A DNA stretch of 64,000 nucleotides from Qipengyuania sp. SS22 (GTDB lineage: Bacteria; Pseudomonadota; Alphaproteobacteria; Sphingomonadales; Sphingomonadaceae): assembly GCF_025736935.1 (NCBI RefSeq), contig NZ_CP107048.1:2121501-2185500 (forward strand). Reading direction: 5' to 3'. Numbering within the stretch: position 1 is the first letter of the stretch; each line of letters begins with the position of its first letter. Under the pieces are notes generated by a model. That model was not told the origin of the DNA. It made no database searches and worked only from the letters and a program-made list of their open reading frames with translations. Positions 8,932 to 17,665 of the stretch are shown piece by piece. Position numbers and translations under genes: made by a program.

Positions 8932-9954
8932 TTGTCGCCACAACCCTTGCCGGAAGGCCATGAACGCGAGATCCACTCGCTCTCGCCCGAACAGCGGCGG
9001 AAGGAAGCACGCGATCTGCGCGGCCGCATCCAGCGGCACATGGGTCCCGGCACACGGGGCTGGGAAATCACCAAACGCACCATCGTCGGCACCTATAACG
9101 ACGGCTTCATCCACGCAGGCAATCTCGCCTATCTGTCGATGCTGGCGATTTTCCCATTTTTCATCCTCGGCGCGGCGGTCTTCTCGGCGATCGGCGAGGA
9201 GGCCGAGCGTGCGGCGACGATCAATGCCGTGCTTTACGCCCTGCCGCCAATGGTCGGAAACGTCATCGAACCGGTCGCACGCGATGTGATCGAAGCGCGC
9301 AGCGGCTGGCTGCTATGGGTCGGCGCACTGATCGGGCTCTGGACAGTCGGCAGCCTGGTCGAAACCATCCGTGATATCCTGCGCCGCGCCTATGGTACGC
9401 ATGCCACGCAGGCCTTCTGGAAATACCGCCTGCTGTCGTCGGGCGTGATCCTTGCTGCGGTCTTCCTGCTGTTGCTCAGCCTGATCGCACAATTCCTGAT
9501 CGGTACGGCGCAGGAGGTTATCGAGGCCTATTTCCCGCAGCTGATCGACCGCGTATCCGATTTGCGCCTGACGCGGATCGTCCCCGCGCTGGGCCTGTTC
9601 GGTTCGCTCTATCTGATCTTCTATTCGCTCACCCCGTCGAAATACCGCCGCCATCGCTATCCTAAATGGCCGGGCGTATTGCTGACGACGCTGTGGTGGA
9701 TCGCGGTGACCACGACCATGCCGGCGGTGCTGCGCAATTTCTTTTCCTACGACCTCACTTATGGCGGGCTTGCGGGCGTGATGATCGTCTTGTTCTTTTT
9801 CTGGCTTGTCGGGCTCGGGGTGGTTATCGGCGCAGAGCTGAACGCGGCGCTGGCCGAGACGCCCGAAGAGGAATTGTGCCAGGTGGGCGAGGCCGACGAT
9901 GCGCGTCGGGCAGCGCTGGCGCGAGAAATGGCAGAAGAGGAGCACGCTGCATGA
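8932..9954 (+). CDS. YihY/BrkB family membrane protein (larger copy)
   Basis: A 340-residue polytopic inner-membrane protein of the YihY/BrkB family, whose function is unsettled (early annotation as ribonuclease BN was wrong). About six helices are visible, with the hallmark loop YNDGFIHAGNLAYLSMLAIFPFF and the final helices VMIVLFFFWLVGLGVVIGAELNAAL. An extra hydrophilic N-terminus of about 60 residues and a charged tail flank the core. The start is TTG, 3 bases after the DnaJ-type stop; the next in-frame ATG would lose conserved sequence. The stop overlaps the fabI ATG. A second, shorter family member lies at 41732-42514. Confidence 0.87.
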   Translation: MSPQPLPEGHEREIHSLSPEQRRKEARDLRGRIQRHMGPGTRGWEITKRTIVGTYNDGFIHAGNLAYLSMLAIFPFFILGAAVFSAIGEEAERAATINAVLYALPPMVGNVIEPVARDVIEARSGWLLWVGALIGLWTVGSLVETIRDILRRAYGTHATQAFWKYRLLSSGVILAAVFLLLLSLIAQFLIGTAQEVIEAYFPQLIDRVSDLRLTRIVPALGLFGSLYLIFYSLTPSKYRRHRYPKWPGVLLTTLWWIAVTTTMPAVLRNFFSYDLTYGGLAGVMIVLFFFWLVGLGVVIGAELNAALAETPEEELCQVGEADDARRAALAREMAEEEHAA

Positions 9955-10760
9955 GCGGGTTGATGGCAGGTAAACGCGGGCTGATCATGGGCCTCGCCAA
10001 CGACAAGTCGCTGGCCTGGGGGATCGCCAAGCAACTCGGCGCGCACGGGGCCGAGCTGGCCTTCTCCTATCAGGGCGAAGCGCTCAAGAAGCGCGTCGGT
10101 CCGTTGGCGCAGCAGCTCGGCAGCGATTTCCTGATCGAATGCGACGTGTCGGACATGGACGCACTCGACCGCGCCTTCGACACGCTCAAATCGCGTTGGG
10201 AGACGATCGATTTCGTCGTCCATGCGATCGGCTTTTCGGACAAGAACGAGCTGCGCGGGAAGTATGTCGACACCAGCCTCGACAATTTCCTGATGACGAT
10301 GAACATCTCGGCCTATTCGCTGGTCGCGGTGGCCAAGCGCGCGCGGGCGATGATGCCCGATGGCGGCTCGATCCTGACACTGACCTATTACGGCGCGGAA
10401 AAGGTGATCCCGCATTACAACGTGATGGGAGTGGCCAAGGCGGCGCTGGAAAGCAGCGTGAAATATCTCGCCAACGACCTCGGCCCCGAAAACATTCGCG
10501 TCAATGCGCTCAGCGCGGGCCCGGTCAAGACGCTCGCGGCGAGCGGGATCGGCGATTTCCGCTATATCCTCAAATGGAACGAGCTCAATTCACCGCTGCG
10601 GCGCAATATCACGATCGACGATGTCGGCGGTTCGGGGCTCTATTTGCTCTCCGATCTGTCATCGGGCGTGACCGGCGAGACGCATCATGTCGACGGCGGT
10701 TATCACGTGGTGGGGATGAAGCAGGAAGATGCCCCCGATATCGCGCTCGACAAGGCCTGA
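9951..10760 (+). CDS. fabI: Enoyl-[acyl-carrier-protein] reductase FabI
   Basis: NADH-dependent reductase that completes each elongation cycle of type II fatty acid synthesis; 269 residues. Diagnostic features are the modified Rossmann start GKRGLIMGLANDKSLAWGIA, the long-spaced Tyr-x6-Tyr-x6-Lys catalytic arrangement in TLTYYGAEKVIPHYNVMGVAKAALE, and LSAGPVKTLAASGI. The C-terminus GYHVVGM is typical. The ATG overlaps the YihY stop (ATGA), so production is probably tied to the upstream gene. This is the target class of triclosan-type inhibitors in other bacteria. Confidence 0.94.
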   Translation: MSGLMAGKRGLIMGLANDKSLAWGIAKQLGAHGAELAFSYQGEALKKRVGPLAQQLGSDFLIECDVSDMDALDRAFDTLKSRWETIDFVVHAIGFSDKNELRGKYVDTSLDNFLMTMNISAYSLVAVAKRARAMMPDGGSILTLTYYGAEKVIPHYNVMGVAKAALESSVKYLANDLGPENIRVNALSAGPVKTLAASGIGDFRYILKWNELNSPLRRNITIDDVGGSGLYLLSDLSSGVTGETHHVDGGYHVVGMKQEDAPDIALDKA

Positions 10761-10786
10761 GTTAGAGGTCGATCTCGGGGGCCTGA

Positions 10787-12052
10787 TCAGGCGACGTCGG
10801 GCCAGATCCCCCGCGTGTCGTAGACGGCCTTGCCAGCGCGTTCCTCGGGCGGGATGACCTTGAAGACATCGTGATCGACCAGCGTGACCAGCACGCCGCA
10901 TTCTTCCAGCGCAGTGTCGATATCGACCAGTTCCGCGCCGGTGCCCTCAAACTCGGACGGCAGTTCGCCCGCATAGGGTTCGACCACCTGCACGCGCTTG
11001 CCAAACTCGCGCGCGAGCGAGGCAGCGACATAGCGCGCCGGGCTTTCGCGGAAATCGTCGATATTCGCTTTGAAGGCGAGGCCCAAGCAGGCGATCTTTG
11101 CTCCCCGATTGGCGTGCACCAGTGCCTTTGCGCGGGTCAGGACATGGTGCATCTTGGCATCGTTTGTCTCGCGCGCCTGGCGGATGATCTTCGCCTCTTC
11201 GGGCGCGCCATGGACGATGAACCACGGGTCGACCGCGATACAATGCCCGCCCACGCCGGGACCGGGCGTGAGGATGTTGACGCGCGGGTGGCGGTTGGCG
11301 AGGCGGATCACCTCCCACACATCGAGCCCCTGCCGGTCGGCGATCATCGAAAGCTCGTTGGCGAAGGCGATATTGACGTCGCGGAAGGCGTTCTCGACCA
11401 GCTTGGTCATTTCGGCGCTGCGCACATCGGTGGTGACGCATTCGCCCTTTACGAAGCGCTTGTAGAAGGCGAGTGCCTTGCGCGCGCAGCGCGGGGTGAT
11501 GCCGCCGATCGAACGGTCGTTATGCGTGAGTTCCTCGAGGATCTTGCCCGGCAGCACGCGCTCGGGACAATAGGCGAGCGACACGTCGGGTTGCCCATCG
11601 GTCAGGCCCGGCATGGCAAGGTCGGGACGCTTGGCGGCGATCGCATCGCGCATCGTCTCGGTCGTGCCGACGGGCGAGGTCGATTCGAGGATGACCGTGT
11701 CGCCCTTCTTGAGCACGTCGGCGACCTGCTGGGCAGCCGCCATGACATAGGAGGTGTCGGGCGTATGCTCGCCGTCCTTCGCGAAGGGCGTGGGCACCGC
11801 GATCACGAAGACGTCCGCGGGCGCGACCTGCGTCGACGCCTTGAGCAGACCGCGTTGGACCACCGCCTGCACCAGCCCGTCGAGATCGACTTCCTCGATA
11901 TGGATTTCGCCGCGGTTGATCGTATCGACGACGCCTTGCGCCACGTCGACACCATGCACCGGGCAGCCCGCGCGCGCGATAATCGCGGCCGTCGGCAAGC
12001 CGATATAGCCGAGACCGATGACGCAGACGTCGGGCTTGGTGTCACCACGCAT
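10787..12052 (-). CDS. wecC: UDP-N-acetyl-D-mannosamine dehydrogenase
   Basis: Oxidises UDP-ManNAc to UDP-ManNAcA with two NAD+ for surface polysaccharide synthesis; 421 residues. The N-terminal Rossmann motif is VCVIGLGYIGLPTAA, the central domain carries the catalytic cysteine in GPGVGGHCIAVDPWF, and the C-terminal UDP-binding domain has CLGLAFKANIDDFRESPA. The combination with the upstream 2-epimerase gene favours the ManNAc-specific enzyme over a UDP-glucose dehydrogenase. Same strand as wecB, separated by 92 bases that hold a short AT-rich dyad, so an internal promoter is possible. No glycosyltransferase or polymerase gene adjoins the pair. Confidence 0.88.
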   Translation of the reverse strand: MRGDTKPDVCVIGLGYIGLPTAAIIARAGCPVHGVDVAQGVVDTINRGEIHIEEVDLDGLVQAVVQRGLLKASTQVAPADVFVIAVPTPFAKDGEHTPDTSYVMAAAQQVADVLKKGDTVILESTSPVGTTETMRDAIAAKRPDLAMPGLTDGQPDVSLAYCPERVLPGKILEELTHNDRSIGGITPRCARKALAFYKRFVKGECVTTDVRSAEMTKLVENAFRDVNIAFANELSMIADRQGLDVWEVIRLANRHPRVNILTPGPGVGGHCIAVDPWFIVHGAPEEAKIIRQARETNDAKMHHVLTRAKALVHANRGAKIACLGLAFKANIDDFRESPARYVAASLAREFGKRVQVVEPYAGELPSEFEGTGAELVDIDTALEECGVLVTLVDHDVFKVIPPEERAGKAVYDTRGIWPDVA

Positions 12053-12098
12053 GAATGTCTTCCCCTGAACCTTTGGGCTATGAAGCTAGCGGCGGTCG

Positions 12099-12109
12099 GT
12101 AAATTTTAC
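12099..12109. promoter_or_regulatory. AT-rich odd palindrome before wecC
   Basis: GTAAA-T-TTTAC lies in the wecB-wecC gap, about 50 bases upstream of the wecC start. In a GC-rich genome such a run stands out and could be an operator or part of a promoter. No protein partner is implied. Confidence 0.25.
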
Positions 12110-12144
12110 AGTAACGATAATGCGCCCGCTGGCATCGGGACGGG

Positions 12145-13269
12145 TCAGGCCTCGGCGAGCAGATCGGCGATCCGCGCCGCCGAGTGCCCATCGCCAAAGG
12201 GGTTATGCGCGCGCGCCATCGCAGCATAGGCGGCCTCGTCGTCGAGCAGGCGGGTGGTTTCGCGCACGATCGCATCGGCATCGGTGCCAACCAGCTTCGC
12301 GGTGCCTGCCGCGATACCTTCGGGGCGCTCGGTCGTTTCGCGCATGACCAGCACCGGCTTGCCCAGCGCCGGCGCCTCTTCCTGCACCCCGCCGCTGTCG
12401 GTGAGCATCAGGTGGCTGATATCGAGCAGCCGGGCGAAATGCGGATAGTCGAGCGGTTCGATCAGCGCGACATTGTCCAGCCCGGCAAGCCGCGCGTTCA
12501 TCACCGCGCGGACATTGGGGTTGAGATGGACCGGAAAGATGATCGCGACATCCTCGCGCGCGGCGAGCCGCTGGACAGCAGTGGCGATATTTTCCATGCC
12601 CTCGCCGAAGTTCTCGCGCCGGTGGCTGGTCATGCCGATGATCCGCTTGCCCGCGAAACGCGCTTCGAGCTCGCTTAGACCAGCGGCCAACGCGGGCTGC
12701 TCGCCAACACGCTGCGTCACCCAGCGCAGCGCATCGATGACGGTGTTGCCGGTGACGTAGACACTGCCGGCAGCGACATTCTCGCGCAACAGCGCATCGC
12801 GCGCAGTAGGGGTCGGGGCACAATGCAGCGCGGCGAAACTACCGACGACACGGCGGTTCACTTCTTCGGGCCAGGGGTGATGGATATCGCCGCTGCGCAG
12901 CCCGGCTTCGACATGGCACACGGGTATCTTGCGATAATAGGCGGCGATCGCTCCCGCCATGACCGTGGTTGTATCGCCCTGCACCACGATCCAGTCGGGC
13001 CGCTCTTCATCCAGCACCTTGCCGATTTCGACCAGCGCGCGCGCGGTCAGCGCATCGAGCGTCTGGCCCGGGGTCATCAGGTCGAGGTCGTGATCGGGGA
13101 CGATCCCGGCAATCTCGAGCACCTGGTCGAGCATTTCGCGATGTTGTGCGGAAATGCATACGCGGCTGTCGAACCGCTCGTCCTCGGCCAGCGCATGCAC
13201 CAGCGGGAACAGCTTGATGGCTTCGGGACGGGTCCCGAACACGGTGAGGATTTTCCGGCGCGAACTCAT
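12145..13269 (-). CDS. wecB: UDP-N-acetylglucosamine 2-epimerase (non-hydrolysing)
   Basis: Interconverts UDP-GlcNAc and UDP-ManNAc; 374 residues, cytosolic GT-B-like fold. Family blocks seen are VFGTRPEAIKLFPLV at the N-terminus, VQGDTTTVMAGAIAAYY, CHVEAGLRSGD, TSHRRENFGEG and LTDSGGVQEEAPALGKPVLVMRETTERPE. The ATG at 13269 has AGG 6-7 bases upstream; a GTG two codons earlier is an alternative. With wecC it makes UDP-ManNAcA, the precursor for enterobacterial common antigen-like or capsular polymers; which polymer is used here is not visible. Confidence 0.91.
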   Translation of the reverse strand: MSSRRKILTVFGTRPEAIKLFPLVHALAEDERFDSRVCISAQHREMLDQVLEIAGIVPDHDLDLMTPGQTLDALTARALVEIGKVLDEERPDWIVVQGDTTTVMAGAIAAYYRKIPVCHVEAGLRSGDIHHPWPEEVNRRVVGSFAALHCAPTPTARDALLRENVAAGSVYVTGNTVIDALRWVTQRVGEQPALAAGLSELEARFAGKRIIGMTSHRRENFGEGMENIATAVQRLAAREDVAIIFPVHLNPNVRAVMNARLAGLDNVALIEPLDYPHFARLLDISHLMLTDSGGVQEEAPALGKPVLVMRETTERPEGIAAGTAKLVGTDADAIVRETTRLLDDEAAYAAMARAHNPFGDGHSAARIADLLAEA

Positions 13270-13310
13270 ACCCACCTGCCTAGCGACAAATCGCCGACCG
13301 GCGCCAGAGC

Positions 13311-13883
13311 TTAGCGCGGTTCGGCAGTGCTTTCGGGCTGCGGCAGCGCGTCTTCACCCGGAACTTCGGCCGCGCGTTCGCGCTCGAGCCGTTCCATGTA
13401 TTCGCGCTCGATCATCTCGACGCGCTCCTGTTCGGCGGCGGCGTCCTCGTCGATGGTCGCGAGACGCTTGGCGCGCTCGGCAGCGATGATTTCGCCGAAG
13501 CGGATGCCCGCGTCATTGGCCTTGTCGGCATAGGCGGCGTTGATCATTTCCTGCGTACAGCCGGTAAAGCCGCCAGCGCCGGTGGGCGAGCAGGACATGC
13601 TGCCGAAAGCGCCCGCCATTTCGAACCGCTCGACGCGCTCGGCCCATGACTGGTTTTCGGGGCTGTCGGAAAAGCGCAGGTTTTCGGGAATGCGATAGCG
13701 CTCGTTCTCGGCCTTGCGGGCGCAGACGACGATCTGGTCCGCAGTGCTTTGCGGGCATTCATCGTCGCCATAAATGATCACCATGTTGTAATTGTCTTCG
13801 GCCGTATCGACGCTGTCCTGAGCTTGCGCGCCCATGGGGACGGCAAGGGCCAGGCTGGCGATGGCAAGCAGCGGTTTCGACAT
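13311..13883 (-). CDS. Secreted hypothetical protein with C-terminal charged helix
   Basis: A 190-residue protein with a clear signal peptide (MSKPLLAIASLALAVPMGAQA, cleavage after AQA). The mature part has a short Asp-rich stretch, two cysteine pairs (ECPQST...VVCARK and SMSCSPTGAGGFTGC) and a long Glu/Arg-rich helix at the C-terminus, probably a coiled coil (about residues 140-180). I do not know its function; proteins of this layout are common in sphingomonads from memory. The start is set by the signal peptide; the frame upstream is open but uninformative. It precedes wecB by 41 bases on the same strand. Confidence 0.72.
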   Translation of the reverse strand: MSKPLLAIASLALAVPMGAQAQDSVDTAEDNYNMVIIYGDDECPQSTADQIVVCARKAENERYRIPENLRFSDSPENQSWAERVERFEMAGAFGSMSCSPTGAGGFTGCTQEMINAAYADKANDAGIRFGEIIAAERAKRLATIDEDAAAEQERVEMIEREYMERLERERAAEVPGEDALPQPESTAEPR

Positions 13884-13974
13884 GATGGTCCTCTCGGCGA
13901 ATGGGTATGGGGCCATTAGGCGCCCAATGGGGTGAACTTTTGCTGAAGCGCGTGTGCGGGCCTCCCGGCGCGCG

Positions 13975-14502
13975 TCACACACGCTCCGAAATACGGATCG
14001 CCGCGCGGCAGCCCAGGCGGATGACGCCCGATAGCAACGGATAGGCGGGCGCACGCTCGGCCCCGGCGGCCAGCGCGGCGTCGCGATGCTCGCGCTCGTC
14101 TTCGCGAAACTCCTCGATCATCGCGGCGAGTTCGGGATCCTCGCCGCTGTCCTGCAACTGGTCGAGCTGGCGCGAATAGTGATCGTCGATCTCCGTTTCG
14201 ACCGCGGCGGTGCAGGCCATGGCCGCTTCGGGCCCGATCAGCGCGGTCACCGCGCCAAGCGCGAACCCCGCACGATCCCAGAACGGCTGCAACGCAGTCG
14301 GACGCACGCTGCGGCGCGCCATCAATGCATCGAACTTTGCGCGGTGGCCGGCTTCCTGCTCCGCCATGCCCGCGATTTCCGCCGAATGCGGACCGCGATC
14401 GCCCATGACGGCGAGCTGGCCGGCATAGATGCGCGTGGCACCGAATTCGCCTGCCTGGTCGACGCGGATCATCCGCGCGATATGATCGGGTACCTTGGTC
14501 AT
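13975..14502 (-). CDS. coq7: Coq7-type 5-demethoxyubiquinol hydroxylase
   Basis: Carboxylate-bridged di-iron monooxygenase of ubiquinone synthesis; 175 residues. The iron ligands appear as two internal repeats: Glu in DQAGEFGATRIYAGQ with ExxH in EQEAGHRAKFD, and the second half Glu in VETEIDDHYSRQL with ExxH in DEREHRDAAL. A Coq7-type enzyme rather than UbiF is normal in many alphaproteobacteria. The ATG overlaps the dsbB stop (ATGA), and the frame reading through dsbB is not part of this protein. Last gene of the nadD-to-coq7 minus-strand cluster. Confidence 0.92.
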   Translation of the reverse strand: MTKVPDHIARMIRVDQAGEFGATRIYAGQLAVMGDRGPHSAEIAGMAEQEAGHRAKFDALMARRSVRPTALQPFWDRAGFALGAVTALIGPEAAMACTAAVETEIDDHYSRQLDQLQDSGEDPELAAMIEEFREDEREHRDAALAAGAERAPAYPLLSGVIRLGCRAAIRISERV

Positions 14503-14975
14503 GCCCGGCGATCCTTCACCAACAGCGCGAAGATTGCCAGCCCCGTGGCGGTCGAAATCAGGAAATTGAAGCCCGCGAGGCTGATCCCGAGCAGGGTCCA
14601 GGCGGGTTCGTCGCAGCGTACCAGGGGAGTGCTCATGATGTCTTCGAGCGCATTGCCGCTCCTGCCCGAGGTGATTGCGGCGCAGGAGGTGATCCCGTCC
14701 CACCAGCCGTATTCGACCCCGGCATGAAACAGGCCGATCGCGCCCGAGACCAGGATTGCCAGCGCGGCGGCACCCGTCAACAACCGCTGCGGCGGGATCA
14801 CGTAGGCGAGCACGGCAAGGCCCACGGCGGCAAAATGCGGCCAGCGCTGCCACCAGCACATCTCGCAAGGGTAGAGACCGAAGCCGTATTGCGAGACATA
14901 GGCCCCGCCCAGCAGCAGGGCCGGCACGGCAAGCGCCAGGACGCGGGCGAGACGGGCGTGCTGCGTAAGGTTCAT
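14499..14975 (-). CDS. DsbB-family disulfide bond formation protein
   Basis: A 158-residue four-helix inner-membrane quinone reductase that reoxidises DsbA. The first redox pair is PCEMCWWQRWPH in the first periplasmic loop, as in DsbB; the second loop has SCAA and RCDE, supplying the second cysteine pair. The start at MNLTQHARLARVLA fits the family; an upstream in-frame extension is Arg-rich and not supported. It is 16 bases downstream of ctpA and overlaps coq7 by ATGA. No dsbA lies in the window. Confidence 0.86.
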   Translation of the reverse strand: MNLTQHARLARVLALAVPALLLGGAYVSQYGFGLYPCEMCWWQRWPHFAAVGLAVLAYVIPPQRLLTGAAALAILVSGAIGLFHAGVEYGWWDGITSCAAITSGRSGNALEDIMSTPLVRCDEPAWTLLGISLAGFNFLISTATGLAIFALLVKDRRA

Positions 14976-14991
14976 CCCGCGGCGCTCTAAC

Positions 14992-16332
14992 CTATTTCGC
15001 GCGAGCGGCAATGCTCTTGGGCGATGTCCGGCGGAGCGTTTCCAGTGCATAATGCAGCTGGAAATCCTCGATGCCCTTGTCCTTCAGCTCTTCAGCCGTC
15101 TGCAGGAAGCGTGGATCGGCGCGCGAATCCTTTTCGACCGAATCGTCATCCAGCCCGATCTCGTTGATCAGATGGCCACGCAGATCCGATTCGCGCATCT
15201 GGAACTTGGCGCGCTTGGCCAGATCGGGATCGGACAGCTGCGGCACCGCGATGTCGGGTGTGATCCCGCCTTCCTGCACCGAATGGCCCGAGGGCGTGTA
15301 ATACCGTGCGGTGGTCAGCTTGAGCGCGGCATCGCGGCCCAGCGGCAGCAGCGACTGGACGCTACCCTTGCCGAAGCTGCGCTCGCCCATGACCACGCCG
15401 CGGCGATGGTCCTGGATCGCCCCGGCGACGATTTCGGAGGCCGAGGCGGAGCCGGCATCGATCAGCACGACGATCGGCAGCCCGGCGGCAATATCCCCGC
15501 GGAAAACCGTTTCGGCGTCGTAGGCGATGTTCTCGCCCCGCGCGCGGCCGCGTTGCGACACGATGCGGCCCTCGGTCAGGAACAGGTCGGACAGGGCCAC
15601 CGCCTCGTCTAGCGAGCCACCGGGGTTCGAACGCAAATCGAGCACGAGCCCGCTTAGGCGACCGGTCGCTTGGCTCTTGAGGTCTTCCCATGCGGCGAAG
15701 ACATCGCTGCCCACATCGCGCGAGAATTCATTGATCATGATGTGGCCGACATTGCCGTCGTGCAGTTCCCAGGTGACCGGCTCGAGCTCGATCACGCCGC
15801 GCGTCACACTCACATCAAAGGGTTCGTCGCGGCCCGGACGGAAAATCGTCAGTTCGATCGCGGTGCCTTCGCGTCCGCGCATCTGCGCCACCGATTCGTC
15901 GAGCGTCTGGCCGACGATCAGCCGGCCATCGAGATGGGTAATGAAGTCGCCCGCCTTGATGCCCATCTTGTCGGCAGGGCTGCCGCGGAAGGGCGAGATG
16001 ATCTTCACCGCGCCGTCTTCGGCGACGACCGACAGGCCAAGACCCGAGTAATTCCCGTCGATCATCGTTTCGAGCCGCTGCAGATCGCTGCCGTCGAGAT
16101 AGCCCGAATGCGGATCGAGCGCGGTCAGCATGCCATCGATCATGCCGCGCATCAGCGTCTCGTCATCGACCGGCTCGACATAGCTCGCCTTGATCCGCTG
16201 GTAGACCGCGAGAACCTTGGCGAATTCGGGGCCCGCACGGCCATCGACCTGCGCCATGGTGGCAGTGGTCGCGGGGATCAGCGCGACAGCGGTTACAAGC
16301 GCGGCCGAACGGGCAAGGGCGGCGAATTTCAT
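14992..16332 (-). CDS. ctpA: S41 carboxyl-terminal processing protease
   Basis: A periplasmic tail-specific protease of 446 residues. A signal peptide (about 1-28) is followed by a PDZ domain (about 85-170, GLGLSVVAEDGAVKIISPFRGSPA) and the S41 catalytic domain with nucleophile Ser in DAGSASASEIVAGA and general base Lys in RSFGKGSVQ. It lies downstream of the EnvC-type activator; in several bacteria CtpA-type proteases degrade peptidoglycan hydrolases, so a functional link is plausible. An upstream in-frame TTG at 16338 has a well-spaced AAAGGAG and may be the true start; both give the same signal peptide. Confidence 0.91.
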   Translation of the reverse strand: MKFAALARSAALVTAVALIPATTATMAQVDGRAGPEFAKVLAVYQRIKASYVEPVDDETLMRGMIDGMLTALDPHSGYLDGSDLQRLETMIDGNYSGLGLSVVAEDGAVKIISPFRGSPADKMGIKAGDFITHLDGRLIVGQTLDESVAQMRGREGTAIELTIFRPGRDEPFDVSVTRGVIELEPVTWELHDGNVGHIMINEFSRDVGSDVFAAWEDLKSQATGRLSGLVLDLRSNPGGSLDEAVALSDLFLTEGRIVSQRGRARGENIAYDAETVFRGDIAAGLPIVVLIDAGSASASEIVAGAIQDHRRGVVMGERSFGKGSVQSLLPLGRDAALKLTTARYYTPSGHSVQEGGITPDIAVPQLSDPDLAKRAKFQMRESDLRGHLINEIGLDDDSVEKDSRADPRFLQTAEELKDKGIEDFQLHYALETLRRTSPKSIAARAK

Positions 16333-16435
16333 CGGCAAGAAGACTCCTTTGCGGGCGCTAACTATGGTGTGCGGTCGCTTAATGCTAGCTGAGCATGGTT
16401 CGTGCGCGCCAGGGAAGCGGTTTTCGACCGGCGGC

Positions 16436-17647
16436 CTAGCGCAAGTGGTCGAGCGGGTTCACCGGTTCGCCGCCCTGTCGCAGCTCGAGCGTGACTTCTC
16501 CGCGCTGCCCCGGCGCGACACCGAGCGGCGAGCCCGCGGCGACCGCCTGCCCGACAGCGACATCGAGCATGCCGAGTCCGGTAACGAGGCTGGTCCAGCC
16601 ATTGTCATGTTCGACGATCACGATCCGGCCATAACCGCGATAGGGCCCCGCAAAGGCAATTCGTCCCGCGCCGGGGGCGACGACCTGCGCCCGCGGGCGC
16701 GCGGCGAGCGCGATACCTGCCTGTCGTTGGCCGCTGGTACCCGCTTCGCCGAAACCCGCGGTAATTTCGCCCGAGACCGGCAGTTGGTACTGACGCGGCG
16801 GCTGGGTAGCGCTGGGGATCGGGCTCGGGGTCGCGGCGAGGCGCGCGGAAGCGGGATCGGCGGGGCGCGGCAAGGGCCCGGGCAAGGCGGCCAGTTGCGC
16901 GCGGAGCGATCCTGCCGCCTCGAGCCGTCCCACGAGCTGGTTGAGATCGATCGCCTGTTCGGCCAGCACCAGCGCGCGTTGCGCTTCGCGGTCGGCCCCG
17001 CCCGACGCCTGGCGCGCCTTGAGCCGTTCCTGCTCGGCGAGCGCGACCAATTGCATGCGCCGCCCGACCAGTACCGTTTCGCTTTCGCGCCGATCGGAAA
17101 CCGCGGCGCGCGCTTCGGTTTCGAGCGCCTTGGCACGGTCGAGATCGCCGCGCAGCGCGCTGGTTCGCTCGCGCACCAGCGGGATCGTGCTGGCTAGTAC
17201 GGCGCGGGTATAGACGAGATCGCGCAGCGACCCGGGTTGCAGCGCCGACAGTGCGAGCGGGCGGCGCGACATCGATTGCAGCGCGCCAGTCAGCCGGACC
17301 AGCGGAGTCCGGCGCGCGGCCAGCCGGCGGTCCAGAGTGCGGTGTTCGCGATTGGCGAGCGCCAGCCGGGCCTCGGCTGCGGCGATGCCCGCCTCGGCCT
17401 GCTGCACGCGTGCCGCCAACGCCGCAGCCTCGCTACGCGCCTTTTCCGAAGCTTCGCGCGAGCGCGCGGCCTGCTGCTCGAGCCGTTCGCCACGGGCCCG
17501 CGCATTGCGCTGCTGCACACGCGCGGCAGCGAGCTGGGCGCGGGCATCCTCGGCGCTTTCGAGCGGAGTCGGTGCCTGCGCGATCGCGGGCAGCCACAGC
17601 AGGCCTGCGGAAAGCGTAACTGCAAGGGCGGCGAGGCGGCGGCTCAT
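16436..17647 (-). CDS. envC: EnvC-type murein hydrolase activator with degenerate LytM domain
   Basis: A 403-residue exported protein: signal peptide (1-25), long Arg/Glu/Ala coiled coil (about 28-120 and 150-230), a Pro-rich linker and a C-terminal LytM/M23 domain (about 290-403). The M23 zinc ligands are missing: where active enzymes have HxGxD there is RQAGIALA, and where they have HLHFE there is VTLELRQ. This matches EnvC/NlpD-type proteins that activate amidases instead of cutting peptidoglycan. It sits between rlmH (18-base gap) and ctpA, a cluster order typical of this lineage. Naming is by architecture. Confidence 0.86.
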   Translation of the reverse strand: MSRRLAALAVTLSAGLLWLPAIAQAPTPLESAEDARAQLAAARVQQRNARARGERLEQQAARSREASEKARSEAAALAARVQQAEAGIAAAEARLALANREHRTLDRRLAARRTPLVRLTGALQSMSRRPLALSALQPGSLRDLVYTRAVLASTIPLVRERTSALRGDLDRAKALETEARAAVSDRRESETVLVGRRMQLVALAEQERLKARQASGGADREAQRALVLAEQAIDLNQLVGRLEAAGSLRAQLAALPGPLPRPADPASARLAATPSPIPSATQPPRQYQLPVSGEITAGFGEAGTSGQRQAGIALAARPRAQVVAPGAGRIAFAGPYRGYGRIVIVEHDNGWTSLVTGLGMLDVAVGQAVAAGSPLGVAPGQRGEVTLELRQGGEPVNPLDHLR

Positions 17648-17665
17648 CGGGCCATTTCTGCCCGA

